NCBI RefSeq assembly: GCF_039545095.1
Contig: NZ_BAABRS010000001.1
Coordinates: forward strand, 1,116,001-1,180,000
Length of the DNA stretch: 64,000 nucleotides
Origin: Fodinibius salicampi
Lineage (GTDB): Bacteria > Bacteroidota > Rhodothermia > Balneolales > Balneolaceae
Direction: 5' to 3'
In this document: piece by piece, positions 1 through 8,567 of the stretch
How positions within the stretch are numbered: the stretch's first letter is position 1
How the letters are laid out: each line of letters starts with the position of its first letter
Made by a program: the position numbers and the translations under genes
Notes under the pieces: model-generated
Seen by the model: the letters and a program-made list of their open reading frames with translations, nothing else
Told to the model about the DNA's origin: nothing
Databases searched by the model: none

Positions 1-30
1 AAATCCATTAAAACTGGAAGGGATAGCATT

Positions 31-70
31 TGTTTTAAAACACTTTTTTGCCTATCAATACTCATTGATA
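31..70. promoter_or_regulatory. Paired palindromes upstream of the first cytochrome gene
   Basis: Two perfect inverted repeats lie 30-70 bases before the first coding region. One is a 12-bp palindrome, TGTTTTAAAACA, at 31-42. The other is TATCAAT and ATTGATA separated by four bases at 53-70. Such dyads suit an operator for a dimeric regulator such as the LacI-type proteins found later in the window, but no regulator is adjacent and AT-rich DNA gives chance dyads. The window edge cuts off anything further upstream. Confidence 0.25.
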
Positions 71-99
71 AGTGATCTCAATCAATAGAAAATCTACTA

Positions 100-3000
100 A
101 TGCCTTTTTGCTTAGATAAGAACGCTTCTGTTTTAACAAAGATTTTTTACATCTTTTTTTTATTCATCGTTACAAGTTGCAGTAGCCAGCCGGAACCAGA
201 AATTATTTCTATTAATGAGAACGAGGCTTCTGAAAGAGCAAAATCAATTCGTGGAGAAGTATCTGTAGAACTTTCAGATAGCTTAAACTTAAGTTTATGG
301 GCTTCAGAAGAATTGCTAGGGGATCCTATTGGATTAGATATTACTAATACTGGAGAGGCTTTTGTTTCGATCACAAACCGCAGAAGTAGTTCCAAACCCG
401 ATATCAGGGCTCATCAAGACTGGAATATTGAATCATTGAGCTGGACCACTGTGGAAGAGCGGTCGGATTTTTTAAAACGCCAATTATCACCTGAAAACAG
501 TGAACAGAATGAATGGCTGGAGGATCTTAACGGGGATGGATCTCACGACTGGCGGGATTTAACTGTAAACAAAGAGGAAATATTTAGAATTTCAGACCAG
601 TCCGGCGATGGCATTGCAGACCACTCCCTGCTTTATCTGCGTGATTTTCATGATAGAGAAACCGATGTGGCCGGTACCGTATTGTTCAACAATGGTGATG
701 TTTTTATCGGTGTAGCTCCCGACCTCTGGCGTACCAGTGATACCAATAATGATGGTGTGGCTGATTCCAAAACGTCTATCAGCAGTGGGTATAGTGTGCA
801 TATTGGGTTCGGCGGACATGGGATGTCGGGACTTACTACCGGACCTGACGGGCGTATATATTGGAGTATTGGCGATGTTGGATTAAATGTAGAGGGACCA
901 GATGGGGAAAAATGGGCCTATCCAAACCATGGAGCAATCTTACGTTCCGATCCCGATGGCAGTAATTTTGAAGTATTCGCAACAGGGCTTCGTAATCCAC
1001 ACGAGTTTTCATTTGATAAATATGGGAACCTGATCTCGGTCGATCATGATGGGGATCACGCCGGCGAACAAGAGCGCCTGGTATATATCGTTAATGGATC
1101 TGACAGCGGCTGGCGCATTAACTGGCAATTCGGAAAATATACCGACCCCAAAAACAACAAATATAAGGTATGGATGGATGAAAATTACTTCAAACCCCGG
1201 TTTGCTAACCAGGCAGCTCATATACTCCCACCCCTAGCCAATTATCATAACGGAGCCGCTGGCATGGCTTACAACCCGGGGACAGCCCTTAGCGATAAAT
1301 GGAAAGATCATTTTTTTATCTCCGATTTTGTGGGATCACCATCCGGATCTGCTATACATGCTTTTGATCTGAAACCAAAAGGAGCCTCCTTTGAACTGAA
1401 TACTGACCAGCCTATTATGCAGGGAATTCTCCCAACCGGTTTGGATTTTGGTCCGGATGGTGCCCTATACTTTGCCGACTGGATAGAAAGCTGGAATACT
1501 AATGATAAGGGACGTATTTGGAAAATTGATACGCCCGCTGAAACCCATTCTGAAGTCAGGCAAGAAACAAAGCAGCTATTAGGGGAAGATTTTAGTTCAC
1601 ATTCAGATGACAAACTAGCTAATCTTCTGCAACATGAAGATATGAGAGTTCGAAAAGAGGCTCAATTTGAGCTGGTTAATCGTTCATCAAAACAAATTTT
1701 GCTGGATGCTATTCAACAACAAGAGCACCAACTCGAGAGAATCCATGGAATTTGGGGAATTGGACAGTTGGCACGAAAAAATAGTGAGGAGGCAGAACCC
1801 CTGGTTACTTATTTAAATGATGAAGACCCTGAAATAAGGGCCCAAACTGCTAAAACTTTAGGTGATATCCGATATAAACCAGCAGCTGAAGAATTGCTCC
1901 CTCTTTTAAAAGATGAATCGCTGCGAGTACAGTTTTTTGCAACCGAGGCATTGGGCCGCATCCGAGACAAAACCTCAGTGCAGCCTATTGTTAAGATGCT
2001 GGAAGCCAATGATGATAAGGATGTCTATTTAAGGCATGCCGGGGCTATTGCACTTGCCCGTATTGGAGATGTAAGTGCTGTTGCTCAGTTAGCAGAGCAT
2101 CCGTCCGAAGCCGTTCGTATTGCTGCGGTAGTCGCCCTTAAAAGGTTGGAAGCACCCGAAGTAGCACGTTTTCTAACGGATGAAAGCGAATTTGTGGTAA
2201 CCAATGCAGCTCGTGCGATCAATGATGATGCTTTTATTGAAGAAGCACTTCCTGATTTAGCTCGTATGATTGATCAACAAAAATTTCAGAATACCCCGCT
2301 CCTTCGCCGTGCTATAAACGCCAGTCTGTATAATGGCACCGCTGATGATGCCGATCGTCTCGCTTCCTTTGCAACACGCGAAGATGTCACTGATTCCCTA
2401 CGGGCAGAAGCCATTGCCACGCTTTCCGTCTGGCCAAACCCTTCTGTCTTGGACCGGGTAACCGGCAGGTACCGAGGAGAAATCCACAATAATAAAGAAG
2501 ATGCTATCCAACCCATAAGCTCAATTATTGATCCTTTACTATTCGGCAAAAATAAAATGGTAAAGATTGCCTTAGTGAAAGCTGTCGGTACCTTAAGAAT
2601 GGATAATGCCGCATCTGATCTTTATGCACTGATGGAGGGCCCATCCACTCCAGAGGTTAAAATTGCGGTACTAAATTCTCTTCAGAAGTTGGATTATAAA
2701 GAAATGGATCAAGCGGTGGCAACTGCTTTGTCATCAGATGACCAAAGGGTGCGTATGACAGCCCTCAGAATGACTCCCTCTCTGCAAATTTCAAATCCGC
2801 AGAAAGTAGCGTTATTATCTTCCGTATTGAATGATGGTTCTATAATTGAACAGCAAAGTGCAATAAAAGCGCTGGGAGCCATAGATTCAGAAGAATCGCG
2901 GGAAGTACTTCAAAATCAATTTGAAAAATTAATGGATGGTGAACTTCCCAAAGAAATTCACCTTGAAGTTGTAACTGCGGCGGACAGTTCTGGATCCGGG

Positions 3001-3522
3001 GAACTGACTACCATGCTGGAGCAATATAAAAACACTAAGCCTGAGGACGATATTTTAGCACAATATCAGGAAGCGCTTTATGGCGGAAATGCAGAACGAG
3101 GATCACAAATTTTTTACAACGACAACACTGCTCAATGTATTCGGTGCCATGCCGTTGGAGGAGAGGGTGGAAATGTGGGACCTGACCTGTCTGATATTGG
3201 AGATATCCTTAATCGCGAGCAACTGCTTGAATCAATGGTAGCTCCCAATAAGCGAATACCTCCCGGCTATGGTTCCGTTTCCATCACTACCGAAAAGGGC
3301 CGAACCATACAGGGAACTCTGAAAGAAGAGACGGAAACTTATATAACCATTCAAACAACTGATGGAGAAACAACGCAAATCGCTAAACAAGAAATAGCGA
3401 AACAAACAACCTCTCCCTCAGCCATGTATTCAATGGAAGATATCCTGTCGAAGAGTGAGCTAAGGGATTTAGTAGAATTTCTCAGCCGCCGTACCCAACA
3501 GACAGATAATCAAAAACAATAG
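100..3522 (+). CDS. Beta-propeller / HEAT-repeat / cytochrome c lipoprotein (PVC-type heme-binding CxxCH protein)
   Basis: This is a 1140-residue exported lipoprotein, probably an envelope redox protein acting on a sugar or another small organic substrate. A signal peptide ends in a lipobox with acylated Cys27 (IVTSC). Residues about 45-470 form a six- or seven-bladed propeller of the membrane-bound dehydrogenase type seen in planctomycete and Bacteroidota proteins. They include GHGMSGLTTGPDGRIYW and Ca-type loops such as D142-LNGDG. Residues about 495-970 are HEAT repeats. A C-terminal single-heme cytochrome c domain carries CIRCH at 1013-1017. The order propeller, HEAT, cytochrome matches a recognised multidomain family whose substrate is generally unknown. 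It is a close paralogue of the protein at 17369-20848. A DUF1080 gene follows 33 bp downstream on the same strand, so the two are probably co-transcribed. Electron transfer from an oxidised substrate to the heme is inference. Confidence 0.88.
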   Translation: MPFCLDKNASVLTKIFYIFFLFIVTSCSSQPEPEIISINENEASERAKSIRGEVSVELSDSLNLSLWASEELLGDPIGLDITNTGEAFVSITNRRSSSKPDIRAHQDWNIESLSWTTVEERSDFLKRQLSPENSEQNEWLEDLNGDGSHDWRDLTVNKEEIFRISDQSGDGIADHSLLYLRDFHDRETDVAGTVLFNNGDVFIGVAPDLWRTSDTNNDGVADSKTSISSGYSVHIGFGGHGMSGLTTGPDGRIYWSIGDVGLNVEGPDGEKWAYPNHGAILRSDPDGSNFEVFATGLRNPHEFSFDKYGNLISVDHDGDHAGEQERLVYIVNGSDSGWRINWQFGKYTDPKNNKYKVWMDENYFKPRFANQAAHILPPLANYHNGAAGMAYNPGTALSDKWKDHFFISDFVGSPSGSAIHAFDLKPKGASFELNTDQPIMQGILPTGLDFGPDGALYFADWIESWNTNDKGRIWKIDTPAETHSEVRQETKQLLGEDFSSHSDDKLANLLQHEDMRVRKEAQFELVNRSSKQILLDAIQQQEHQLERIHGIWGIGQLARKNSEEAEPLVTYLNDEDPEIRAQTAKTLGDIRYKPAAEELLPLLKDESLRVQFFATEALGRIRDKTSVQPIVKMLEANDDKDVYLRHAGAIALARIGDVSAVAQLAEHPSEAVRIAAVVALKRLEAPEVARFLTDESEFVVTNAARAINDDAFIEEALPDLARMIDQQKFQNTPLLRRAINASLYNGTADDADRLASFATREDVTDSLRAEAIATLSVWPNPSVLDRVTGRYRGEIHNNKEDAIQPISSIIDPLLFGKNKMVKIALVKAVGTLRMDNAASDLYALMEGPSTPEVKIAVLNSLQKLDYKEMDQAVATALSSDDQRVRMTALRMTPSLQISNPQKVALLSSVLNDGSIIEQQSAIKALGAIDSEESREVLQNQFEKLMDGELPKEIHLEVVTAADSSGSGELTTMLEQYKNTKPEDDILAQYQEALYGGNAERGSQIFYNDNTAQCIRCHAVGGEGGNVGPDLSDIGDILNREQLLESMVAPNKRIPPGYGSVSITTEKGRTIQGTLKEETETYITIQTTDGETTQIAKQEIAKQTTSPSAMYSMEDILSKSELRDLVEFLSRRTQQTDNQKQ

Positions 3523-3555
3523 ATTATCTTAATAATTTAAAAAAATCCTGTTGAT

Positions 3556-4380
3556 ATGAAATTTACTAACAATATTTCCTGCCTGAAAAAGATAGGACTC
3601 CCTTTTATTGCTGTGTTTATCACTGTTACAATGGGTTTGATGGCCTTTGAAAAGCCAACTACTCCATCATCTCAGGGTGAATGGATTTCCCTCTTCAATG
3701 GGAAAAACCTTGAAGGCTGGACTCCCAAGTTTACTGGCCACGAGCTGGGTGTCAATTATAAAAATACTTTCCATGTGGAAGAGGGACTACTTAAAGTTTC
3801 CTACGAGAACTATAAGACTTTTGATGGAAAATTCGGACATCTTTTCTACAAACAACCCTATTCTAAATATAAAATACGTCTCGAATACCGGTTTGTCGGC
3901 GACCAAATACCCGGAGCTCCAGACTGGGCTTATAAAAACAGTGGAATTAAATTTCATTGCCAGCCCCCGGAATCGATGGAAATTGATCAGCAATCCCCGG
4001 TCTCTATAGAAGTTCAACTTTTGGGAGGAAACGGTGAAAACAAGCGTCCAACGGCAAATATCTGCTCGATGGGTACACATATCGTTATGGACGGAGAACT
4101 AATTACCCAGCATTGTACAGAGTCTAGTTCCGAAACCTACCATGACAGTCAATGGGTAGAGGTGGAAGCTAAGGTACGTGGAGATGAAATTATTAAACAT
4201 TATATAAATGGCAAAGAAGTACTCTCCTACTCAAAGCCTCAGTATGATACCAGTGATCCCAATACAAAAAAACTTATTACAGACCCGGATAATTTATTAA
4301 TTAAAGATGGATATATAGCTCTTCAGGCTGAAAGCCATCCGGTACATTTTCGTAACATTGAACTTCTCCCTCTTGAATAA
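3556..4380 (+). CDS. DUF1080 / 3-keto-disaccharide hydrolase family protein
   Basis: This 274-residue protein has an N-terminal hydrophobic segment (about residues 12-30) that should export it. I see no lipobox Cys, so it may be periplasmic or membrane-anchored. The rest is one concanavalin-like jelly roll of the DUF1080 family (Pfam 3keto-disac_hyd). Family features visible are SLFNGKNLEGW near residue 46, NSGIKFHC in the middle strand, EVQLLGG, and the closing ALQAESHPVHFRNIEL. Characterised members cleave or hydrate 3-keto-glycosides produced by sugar oxidation. Its position directly after a propeller-cytochrome gene fits such a pathway, because the upstream protein could supply the oxidised glycoside. 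That coupling is inferred from proximity. Family assignment is firm; the exact activity is not, because some DUF1080 proteins are only binding modules. Confidence 0.85.
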   Translation: MKFTNNISCLKKIGLPFIAVFITVTMGLMAFEKPTTPSSQGEWISLFNGKNLEGWTPKFTGHELGVNYKNTFHVEEGLLKVSYENYKTFDGKFGHLFYKQPYSKYKIRLEYRFVGDQIPGAPDWAYKNSGIKFHCQPPESMEIDQQSPVSIEVQLLGGNGENKRPTANICSMGTHIVMDGELITQHCTESSSETYHDSQWVEVEAKVRGDEIIKHYINGKEVLSYSKPQYDTSDPNTKKLITDPDNLLIKDGYIALQAESHPVHFRNIELLPLE

Positions 4381-4470
4381 AAATAAAAAAAAATTAACAG
4401 ATAATACTTGCCAGAATAACTAAAAAAAATAAAACGAATGGATGCTTTTGTGGCCTCTAAGACTCAACTT

Positions 4471-7400
4471 CTATTCAGCGGGAGCTACTATCTCAAACAT
4501 TTTAAGGGATTTATTATTACGAGCCACAATTAGTACTTCCCTCCCACTATTTAGTTCCAGGCGTTTGATGGCCCTGGTCTGTCCTTCTATTTTAAACCCA
4601 CTCTCCGAACTGCTCAGATATTTATACGAACGTTCCTTCTTCATCCTAAACACTGACCCATAACTAGCGGCATAATTTCCAATTTCGGGCTTAACCTCAC
4701 GTAGATTACCGCCCGTGATCACTTCAGGTGAACCATTTTTATTCAAATCGATCGTAGAAATATCATATAAAACAGACAGCTGTGCCCTTAAAGGAAGTGA
4801 GTCGATTGTGAATGCTCCTTTGTCCCCCGAATTCCAACCGATTATACTATCCATCCGATAGGCCTTGCTATAATGGGCCTCGTTCAGTTGTTCATCTGTA
4901 AAAACTTCACCTAATGTCTTCCCTGCAAAGGACTTGTAGGTGGGAAATTTATTCTCAAGGGAAGGGATTTCTTCAATTAAGTCATGGCGTAAAGCCATCG
5001 GGTATCGCTGGGAGTTCTTGTATGTTGAGATAATCTGTTCAATAGATCCATTCTGATTAAAATCTCCCGTCCACATTTCAATTGGTTCTTCTTTTGACGC
5101 CTCAAAGCGAGAATTCAATCCATAATTGCCAGCCAGTATATCCAGGTTGCCGTCTCCATCCAGATCATCCATATGAATAGATCTCCACCAGCCATTGGTG
5201 GAATCCAATCCTGTTTCTGTGTTATTTTTGAGGAGTTTTCCATTCTCATTTTGAAAGTATGTAAGGGGCATCCACTCTCCAACGATCATCAAGTCAGGAT
5301 AGCCGTTTCCACTTAAATCCCCCCATCCAGCATCGGTTATCATTCCTGTCTCCATCAGTTCGGGACCAAGTTCTTCAGTAACATCTTTAAATTCACCATT
5401 TCCATCATTTTCAAGCAAGTACCCGCGAACCGGATATCCGATTGCAAACGGTTTGAGCCGGACCCCCACAAAAAGGTCCACATCTCCATCATTGTCAAAA
5501 TCAGCAGGCTCTACCGTACTTGTCGTTTCATAACTCCAACCTGCCAAGGATTGATCCGAGCGTTCAAATTGAAGCTCTCCCTGATTAAAATAGAGACGAT
5601 CTCGAAGGGAAGAACTACTGGAAGAATATTCATTACTTCCACTAGTGACATAAAGATCCATATTTCCGTTACCAGTCGCATCGAAGAAAGCACAATCGGT
5701 ATCTTCACTGGATGAATCCTGTTCAAATAAATCCAATGTAATTTGTTTAAATTGGCTTTTATTATTCTGGATAAATAAGCTCCCAGTTTGGCCACGGGCT
5801 CCACCTACATAGAAATCATCAAGTCCGTCTCCATTAATGTCTTCAACACAGAGAGCAGGTCCCTCAGTCGACCGCATGTGGAAGAGTAATCGATCTCGTT
5901 CAAAGTCTGAATATGCATTTTCATTGTGTTTCCATTCCAGGTCAAACTGATCGGTTATATCCTTTAATAATTTTTCTGCTGATTCTTCTTTGCCAGTAAT
6001 CTCAAATTTGTTATCGGTCTCGTTTGCATCCTCTTCTCTTAATTCTAATAACTGGTTCGTTTCAACATCTTTGAGTTTGGTGCGCCTACCTGCAGGCCAG
6101 CGTATGATTAGTGAATCAAGTTTATCGGTCTCTCCCAATCCCAAATGCAGTCGATGATCCACCGTAGATTGAAACCCCCTGATAGGCATCTGCTCCACGA
6201 ACCAACGTTTACCGCTATCCCAGGCTGTTACCTGGGTTCCAAAAGCAAAGGTATTAGGAGATTTTCCAGTCAGAGAAACCTGTAGCCAGTTATGATCCGG
6301 CCGCAACCTTTTAGCTCTGTTTTCATAAACGAATGCTTTGCTCTCTACATTATTTATAACCAGATCGAGGTCGCCATCATTATCCAAATCACCATACGCA
6401 GATCCGCTGGAAAAACCGGGTGTTTCAATTCCCCAGCTGGCTGATGAATCTGCAAACTGCATATTCCCTTTATTATGGAATATATAATTCGAAACCGGAT
6501 TTGATGGAATCATATCGATAAGCTTTTTAAAATCCACCTCGTTGCCTGTAACTATCTTTTTTACCATATCTCCCCTTGAAATACCGGAAATATAGTCGAG
6601 ATTTGTCAAGTCCTGGTAGATTCCGTTCGCCACAAAGATATCTTTACGTCCATCGAGATCGAAATCGGCAATATTTGCTCCCCAGCTCCAGTCGGTAGCT
6701 TCCACTCCGGCCCATCGCCCAACTTCACTAAATGTGCTATCCCCATTATTGAGTTGTAATGTATTACGCGTAAACTGATGATAAAAATCATTATCCACAT
6801 GTTTGCGATAGCCTTTCCAGTCATCAAAAGTGGTGTTCAGCTTCAAACGGGACTCCGGTTCCGGCAGCATATCCGTTACAAATATTTCCGGATAACCATC
6901 CCCATTTAAATCTGCAATATCTGCTCCCATCGACGCAGCACTAATGCTCTTTATCTGATCCTCAAGAGATTCTTCAAATGTACCATCCTGGTTATTTATA
7001 TAGAGATAATCCCGTTCAAAGAAATCATTTGATATATAGATATCAGGCCAGCCATCACGGTTTACATCTCCGACGGATACCCCCAATGAAAAACCGATTT
7101 CACTGCTGTAAATACCCGATTGTTCGCTCACTTCGGTAAATTTTCCCCCATCATTGCGAAACAGTTTATCCCCTCCCTCCTCATTGTATATGGTTCTGTC
7201 TGTTTGCTCCAAATCAAAGCTACCGATAGCCCGGTAGGAATTATTAATAACAAAAAGATCCAGATCACCATCTTGATCATAATCAAAGAAAGTGCCGTGA
7301 ATAGACAGGCCGCTATCGGCAATGCCATATTGTTCTGCTTTTTCTGTAAAAGTTGTATCTCCGTTATTAATATAAAGTTCATTTTTTCTGTCATCTCCTT

Positions 7401-7824
7401 CTACAATGCCAGAGTTCGTTACATAAATATCAATTAACCCATCTCCATTAACATCTGCCATACTCACCCCGGTTGACCATTCCCGACTTCCCGTTATGCC
7501 AGCCTTGTTGGAAACGTCTTCAAACTGCATATCCCCTTTGTTGAGATAGAGTGAATTGTCATCCATGTTTGCTGTGAAAAAGATATCTATGAGTCCGTCT
7601 TTATTTATATCTCCAAGGGCGACTCCACCCCCGTTATAAAAATTGCGATAGCGATAAATATTGAAATCGGGGTTAAACGAAAGGTTATTCTCAAAATCGA
7701 CATTCGTTTTATCGGGTGATAGGGCTTTAAATAGAGAGTGGTGTTCTTTCTCACCAGAACAGCTGCTCATAACAAAAGAAGATAGACCAAATAATATGCA
7801 AATTGATAAAAATCGAAAACTCAT
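4471..7824 (-). CDS. VCBS/FG-GAP repeat lipoprotein with UnbV/ASPIC domain (first copy)
   Basis: This is a 1117-residue lipoprotein with a signal peptide ending at Cys22 (VMSSC). It has two blocks of FG-GAP/VCBS propeller repeats with repeated calcium loops of the DxNxDGxxD type, the first near residue 70 (GDINKDGLIDIF). An UnbV/ASPIC domain lies between them at about 510-598, ending in LDSLIIRWPAGR. The second propeller block begins near residue 655 (EDINGDGLDDFYVGGARG). This CRTAC1-like architecture is common beside SusC/SusD genes in Bacteroidota and Balneolota, where it is thought to sit on the outer membrane, but no biochemical function is established. It closely resembles the proteins at 8568-11957 and 38264-41590. 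It is the last gene of the leftward group downstream of the SusC/SusD pair and converges with the DUF1080 gene. No clear terminator is visible in the 90-bp gap. Confidence 0.88.
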   Translation of the reverse strand: MSFRFLSICILFGLSSFVMSSCSGEKEHHSLFKALSPDKTNVDFENNLSFNPDFNIYRYRNFYNGGGVALGDINKDGLIDIFFTANMDDNSLYLNKGDMQFEDVSNKAGITGSREWSTGVSMADVNGDGLIDIYVTNSGIVEGDDRKNELYINNGDTTFTEKAEQYGIADSGLSIHGTFFDYDQDGDLDLFVINNSYRAIGSFDLEQTDRTIYNEEGGDKLFRNDGGKFTEVSEQSGIYSSEIGFSLGVSVGDVNRDGWPDIYISNDFFERDYLYINNQDGTFEESLEDQIKSISAASMGADIADLNGDGYPEIFVTDMLPEPESRLKLNTTFDDWKGYRKHVDNDFYHQFTRNTLQLNNGDSTFSEVGRWAGVEATDWSWGANIADFDLDGRKDIFVANGIYQDLTNLDYISGISRGDMVKKIVTGNEVDFKKLIDMIPSNPVSNYIFHNKGNMQFADSSASWGIETPGFSSGSAYGDLDNDGDLDLVINNVESKAFVYENRAKRLRPDHNWLQVSLTGKSPNTFAFGTQVTAWDSGKRWFVEQMPIRGFQSTVDHRLHLGLGETDKLDSLIIRWPAGRRTKLKDVETNQLLELREEDANETDNKFEITGKEESAEKLLKDITDQFDLEWKHNENAYSDFERDRLLFHMRSTEGPALCVEDINGDGLDDFYVGGARGQTGSLFIQNNKSQFKQITLDLFEQDSSSEDTDCAFFDATGNGNMDLYVTSGSNEYSSSSSSLRDRLYFNQGELQFERSDQSLAGWSYETTSTVEPADFDNDGDVDLFVGVRLKPFAIGYPVRGYLLENDGNGEFKDVTEELGPELMETGMITDAGWGDLSGNGYPDLMIVGEWMPLTYFQNENGKLLKNNTETGLDSTNGWWRSIHMDDLDGDGNLDILAGNYGLNSRFEASKEEPIEMWTGDFNQNGSIEQIISTYKNSQRYPMALRHDLIEEIPSLENKFPTYKSFAGKTLGEVFTDEQLNEAHYSKAYRMDSIIGWNSGDKGAFTIDSLPLRAQLSVLYDISTIDLNKNGSPEVITGGNLREVKPEIGNYAASYGSVFRMKKERSYKYLSSSESGFKIEGQTRAIKRLELNSGREVLIVARNNKSLKMFEIVAPAE

Positions 7825-7906
7825 TATAAAAACATTGCTTTAAATTCTCTGGGAAACATATATTTCGTTTTCAAAATAAATTCTGATGCCAAGCTTCAAT
7901 CAAAAA

Positions 7907-8512
7907 TCACTTTTGCTCTTGATCCAATTCACGTTTTACGAATAGATCCAAGAATTCTACACGTACGGTCATCTCATCTTGACGATAAATTGAAATTCTT
8001 CTATTGCCATCTACTTTTACCCACGCCTTTTTATTGATCTCGGGAAGCTTAGTTTCTATAAACCCCTTTCCATATTTTTCCCTGTATAAATCAACTAATT
8101 CTACCATTAAACTATCGGAAGAAAGACCGGGATTCCAAGGTGCCCACGCCTTAAAAGAAATTTCGACTGGCATTCTGAAAATACGATCATCGTGAAAATC
8201 CGGATAAAAAACCATTTGAGCCGGAGAAGATAGCTCGTCCAGATCATGCTTCACCTGAACTCCACCTTCAACCACCTTTTTTTGATTTAATTCCCAGCTA
8301 TGCTGAAAAAATTGCTCACTTTCCATTCCAAATTCATACCCCAGGAAAAGACTATCATGGCGAACTTCTTTCTCTAATTCTTTTTCAACTAACTGCTCAT
8401 ATTCTGATTTCTGCTCACATGAGATTAACATTAGCAAAGGAATGATTAAAAATATAAATTTTCCCCTTTTAAGATGATCAGTAATCATAATGTTTAGTAA
8501 TATTTTACTCAT
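7907..8512 (-). CDS. Small lipoprotein of unknown function
   Basis: I do not recognise this 201-residue protein. It has a typical lipoprotein signal with Cys32 (LLMLISC). The internal Met at residue 9 (codon ending at 8488) would give a more normal 24-residue signal and may be the true start. After the Cys is a charged helical stretch rich in Glu and Lys. This leads into a mixed alpha/beta part containing FYPDFHDDRIFRMPVEISFK and a C-terminal region with DGNRRISIYRQDEMTVRVEF, which reads like a strand pair. No enzyme motif is visible. It lies between two VCBS/UnbV lipoprotein genes (82 and 55 bp gaps), so it is probably made with them. It could be a periplasmic partner or assembly factor for those proteins, on context alone. 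Confidence 0.75.
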   Translation of the reverse strand: MSKILLNIMITDHLKRGKFIFLIIPLLMLISCEQKSEYEQLVEKELEKEVRHDSLFLGYEFGMESEQFFQHSWELNQKKVVEGGVQVKHDLDELSSPAQMVFYPDFHDDRIFRMPVEISFKAWAPWNPGLSSDSLMVELVDLYREKYGKGFIETKLPEINKKAWVKVDGNRRISIYRQDEMTVRVEFLDLFVKRELDQEQK

Positions 8513-8567
8513 ATATGTAAGATTACTACTTCCAAATGTGTGTCTGAAATAACTGTAATAACTTAAG

